In this document: positions 62,544 through 64,000 of the stretch, piece after piece | How positions within the stretch are numbered: position 1 is the first letter of the stretch | Layout: every line of letters begins with the position of its first letter | Source of the DNA: Streptomyces venezuelae | Lineage (GTDB): Bacteria > Actinomycetota > Actinomycetes > Streptomycetales > Streptomycetaceae | Length of the DNA stretch: 64,000 nucleotides | Direction: 5' to 3' | Assembly (NCBI RefSeq): GCF_008642275.1 | Contig: NZ_CP029189.1 | Coordinates: 6,864,001-6,928,000, forward strand | Position numbers and translations under genes: made by a program | Notes under the pieces: model-generated | Database searches by the model: none | Told to the model about the DNA's origin: nothing | What the model saw: the letters and a program-made list of their open reading frames with translations, nothing else

Positions 62544-62762
62544 CGTGCCTGCGGGTTCCGCTCGCACCGTCCTGCCGCTGGACCGGCATCCGCAGAGGAG
62601 CGAGGGGCGCCCTCCTCCTGCCCGCGCTAGATCAGAACTGAACCGCGATGGCGCCGGGCCCCACGAACCGACGAGTGGAAGCAGGCAGGAGTACAGCCCC
62701 TTGCGGAGCCATGAGAACGGCGAGAACGGGCGCGTGAGGGCAGAGTCTGAGGCGTACCGCGG

Positions 62763-63098
62763 TCAGCGGCCGTCGCCCGTCCCGGGGTCGTCGGCGCCGC
62801 CGGCGGCCGCTGCGGAGATGAGTGAGGCGATCAGTACCGCGGCTTTGACGGATTCCGCGTTGGCCCTGGCGGGGAAGGCGAGTTCACCGAGGAGCAGGGC
62901 GATGGTGAAGCCGATGCCGGCGAGCGCGGCGAGCCCGAGGACGTCGGCCCAGGCCAGTTCGGGGTTGAGCCGGGCGTGGGTGAAGCGCGCGGCGAACCAG
63001 GCACCGCCGAACGCGCCGATGACCTTCCCGGCGACGAGGGCGACCACGACTCCGAGAGGCTCGGGGGTCGTGAACACGCGGGCGAACGAGGGCCCGCG
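62763..63098 (-). pseudogene. Truncated NhaA (C-terminal third)
   Basis: The minus strand encodes GPSFARVFTTPEPLGVVVAL, VAGKVIGAFGGAWFAARFTH, then ARLNPELAWADVLGLAALAG. This aligns with residues about 280-390 of the intact NhaA at 11443-12747 (GPALAEVFTTPEPLGVVIGL). All N-terminal helices, including the ion-binding aspartates, are missing. The break at about 63098 is abrupt. The stop is at 62763. Confidence 0.85.
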
Positions 63099-63419
63099 CC
63101 GGGTGTCGTGCCATCGGCGGGCTCAGGCCGGGTGCTGCCGGTGCCATCGTGGCCGGTTCAACGAGTAATCGCCCCGTGTTACAGGGTGTCCGTGGGCAGC
63201 TGCCAGCAGATGGCGAATCTCGGCTGGTGCGAGATCCACGAGGTCGGGCGTGTCCCGCTCGTCGCCCCTTTCCCTCGGGTGGCGGCGGTGACGGCCACCC
63301 GAGGCATGGGCGAGTATGCCGCGAAGCCGCGCTCGCTGGGGATATGTGACGGAGGCCCCGCTGATCCCGCCATGGTCGGCGTTCGAGGGACCTCGTGATG
63401 GAGGCGGTGGACCGGGAAG
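63099..63419. other. Gap between the NhaA fragment and the DUF4142-like gene
   Basis: About 320 bp without supportable genes. The minus strand immediately beyond the NhaA break does not resemble NhaA in any frame. Confidence 0.4.
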
Positions 63420-64000
63420 TCACTTGGCGATGGTGGAGGCGACATCGTCCAAGGTGGCATCCGTGACGAGGCCGGTGTCCTCCAGTACATCCATGTGGTC
63501 CTGGACGGTGACGTTGGCTTGGGTTGCAAGCCGTCTCACCAAGGAGTTCTTGGTGGATGCGCGGACCTCGCCGATGGTAATGAACACCTTGCCGTGGGAG
63601 GCGCGGAGCAGGTCCACGAAGAGCTGGTCGAACTCGCTGCCCTGGGTGCTTCGCAGCTGGTCGACCCAGCGTTGCTGTTCGGCTGTAGCTTGATCGGGGA
63701 TGGGTACTCGTAGCGCCTCGGAGTCCTCGCGAACCAGTTGGTCGAGCTTGCTGTGTCCATCGAGAAGATGCAGGCCGGCCCGTTTGATCGCTTCGCTCGA
63801 TCCGTTTGTCTGGGCGAGTCGGCCTGCCGGTATTTCCCACAGTCCGGCCTGCCGGACCTTGGCGAGGAAGCTCTTGTCCAGTTGGGTGACTGCGTTGGTG
63901 CTGGCCGCCTGAGGTACTGCCGCACCGGCGCCCACTGTCGGGGTGTGGGCTGAAGCCGACTCGTGGGTCGAGTCGTTCTTGAGGGAGAGCCATGCGGTTG
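63420..64000 (-). CDS. DUF4142-type secreted protein, 5' end outside window
   Basis: The minus-strand frame is open from the right edge to the stop at 63420 (at least 193 codons). Visible start choices inside the window (GTG 63935) would cut into the domain, so the true start is probably beyond 64000. The core LDKSFLAKVRQAGLWEIPAG, RLAQTNGSSEAIKRAGLHLL, DGHSKLDQLVRE and DQLFVDLLRASHGKV has the four-helix, ferritin-like DUF4142 pattern with conserved His residues. Members are usually exported. Function unknown. Confidence 0.75.
   Translation of the reverse strand, partial: TAWLSLKNDSTHESASAHTPTVGAGAAVPQAASTNAVTQLDKSFLAKVRQAGLWEIPAGRLAQTNGSSEAIKRAGLHLLDGHSKLDQLVREDSEALRVPIPDQATAEQQRWVDQLRSTQGSEFDQLFVDLLRASHGKVFITIGEVRASTKNSLVRRLATQANVTVQDHMDVLEDTGLVTDATLDDVASTIAK

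Overview
This window looks like a high-GC actinomycete chromosome, most likely Streptomyces. The evidence is the strong G/C bias at third codon positions, frequent GTG and TTG starts, ATGA/TGATG start-stop overlaps, and families typical of the genus (ectABCD with an ehu-type importer, DUF3040, DUF2180, DUF2254, MmyB-like XRE regulators). No rRNA, tRNA or CRISPR was seen. Species cannot be assigned. Functions were assigned by reading motifs and recalling families; no database search was run.

Layout. (1) 1-3.5 kb: a TrkA remnant, an NfeD-like/flotillin pair and two small membrane proteins. (2) 3.5-9.5 kb: a scrambled stretch. A 33-bp direct repeat brackets about 5.4 kb holding an IS1634-like transposase remnant, a three-gene unit for a WXG-like secreted or surface system, and a decayed PucR-type regulator. 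The two outer flanks are complementary halves of one toxin-like gene. (3) 9.9-14.5 kb: small membrane proteins, then NhaA and an AlsT/AgcS symporter. (4) 14.9-23 kb: a variant ion channel, a giant DUF3686/AAA ATPase and a large flotillin. (5) 23.4-25.6 kb: a flavin monooxygenase and TetR regulator with twin operators. (6) 25.6-34.2 kb: SPFH/NfeD pair, CBS protein, CPA1 antiporter, small membrane proteins, Ddn-like oxidoreductase, PP2C phosphatase, MarR regulator and GH15 enzyme. (7) 35-41.8 kb: ehu-type ectoine uptake and ectABCD. (8) 42-47 kb: haloperoxidase pseudogene, methyltransferase, and a cytochrome b-molybdopterin fusion. (9) 47.4-55.2 kb: a five-gene choline/betaine operon. (10) 55.8-64 kb: an interrupted membrane protein gene, quinone oxidoreductase and XRE regulator, PRC-barrel pair, DUF2254 protein, truncated NhaA and a DUF4142 protein.

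The common theme is salt, osmotic and membrane stress: ectoine and betaine for osmotic balance, Na+/H+ antiporters and a K+-channel-like protein for ions, and three SPFH systems for the membrane. Three non-coding observations stand out. First, the ectA upstream region and the upstream region of the choline operon are homologous in exact register: a 64-bp block (54 of 64 identical) lies 166 bp from the ATG in both, and 30 bp around the start codon are identical. Second, a 26-bp element (25 of 26 identical) lies in the 5' leaders of two unrelated antiporters, NhaA and a CPA1 protein. Third, related small membrane proteins of unknown function sit next to NhaA, the CPA1 antiporter and ectA.
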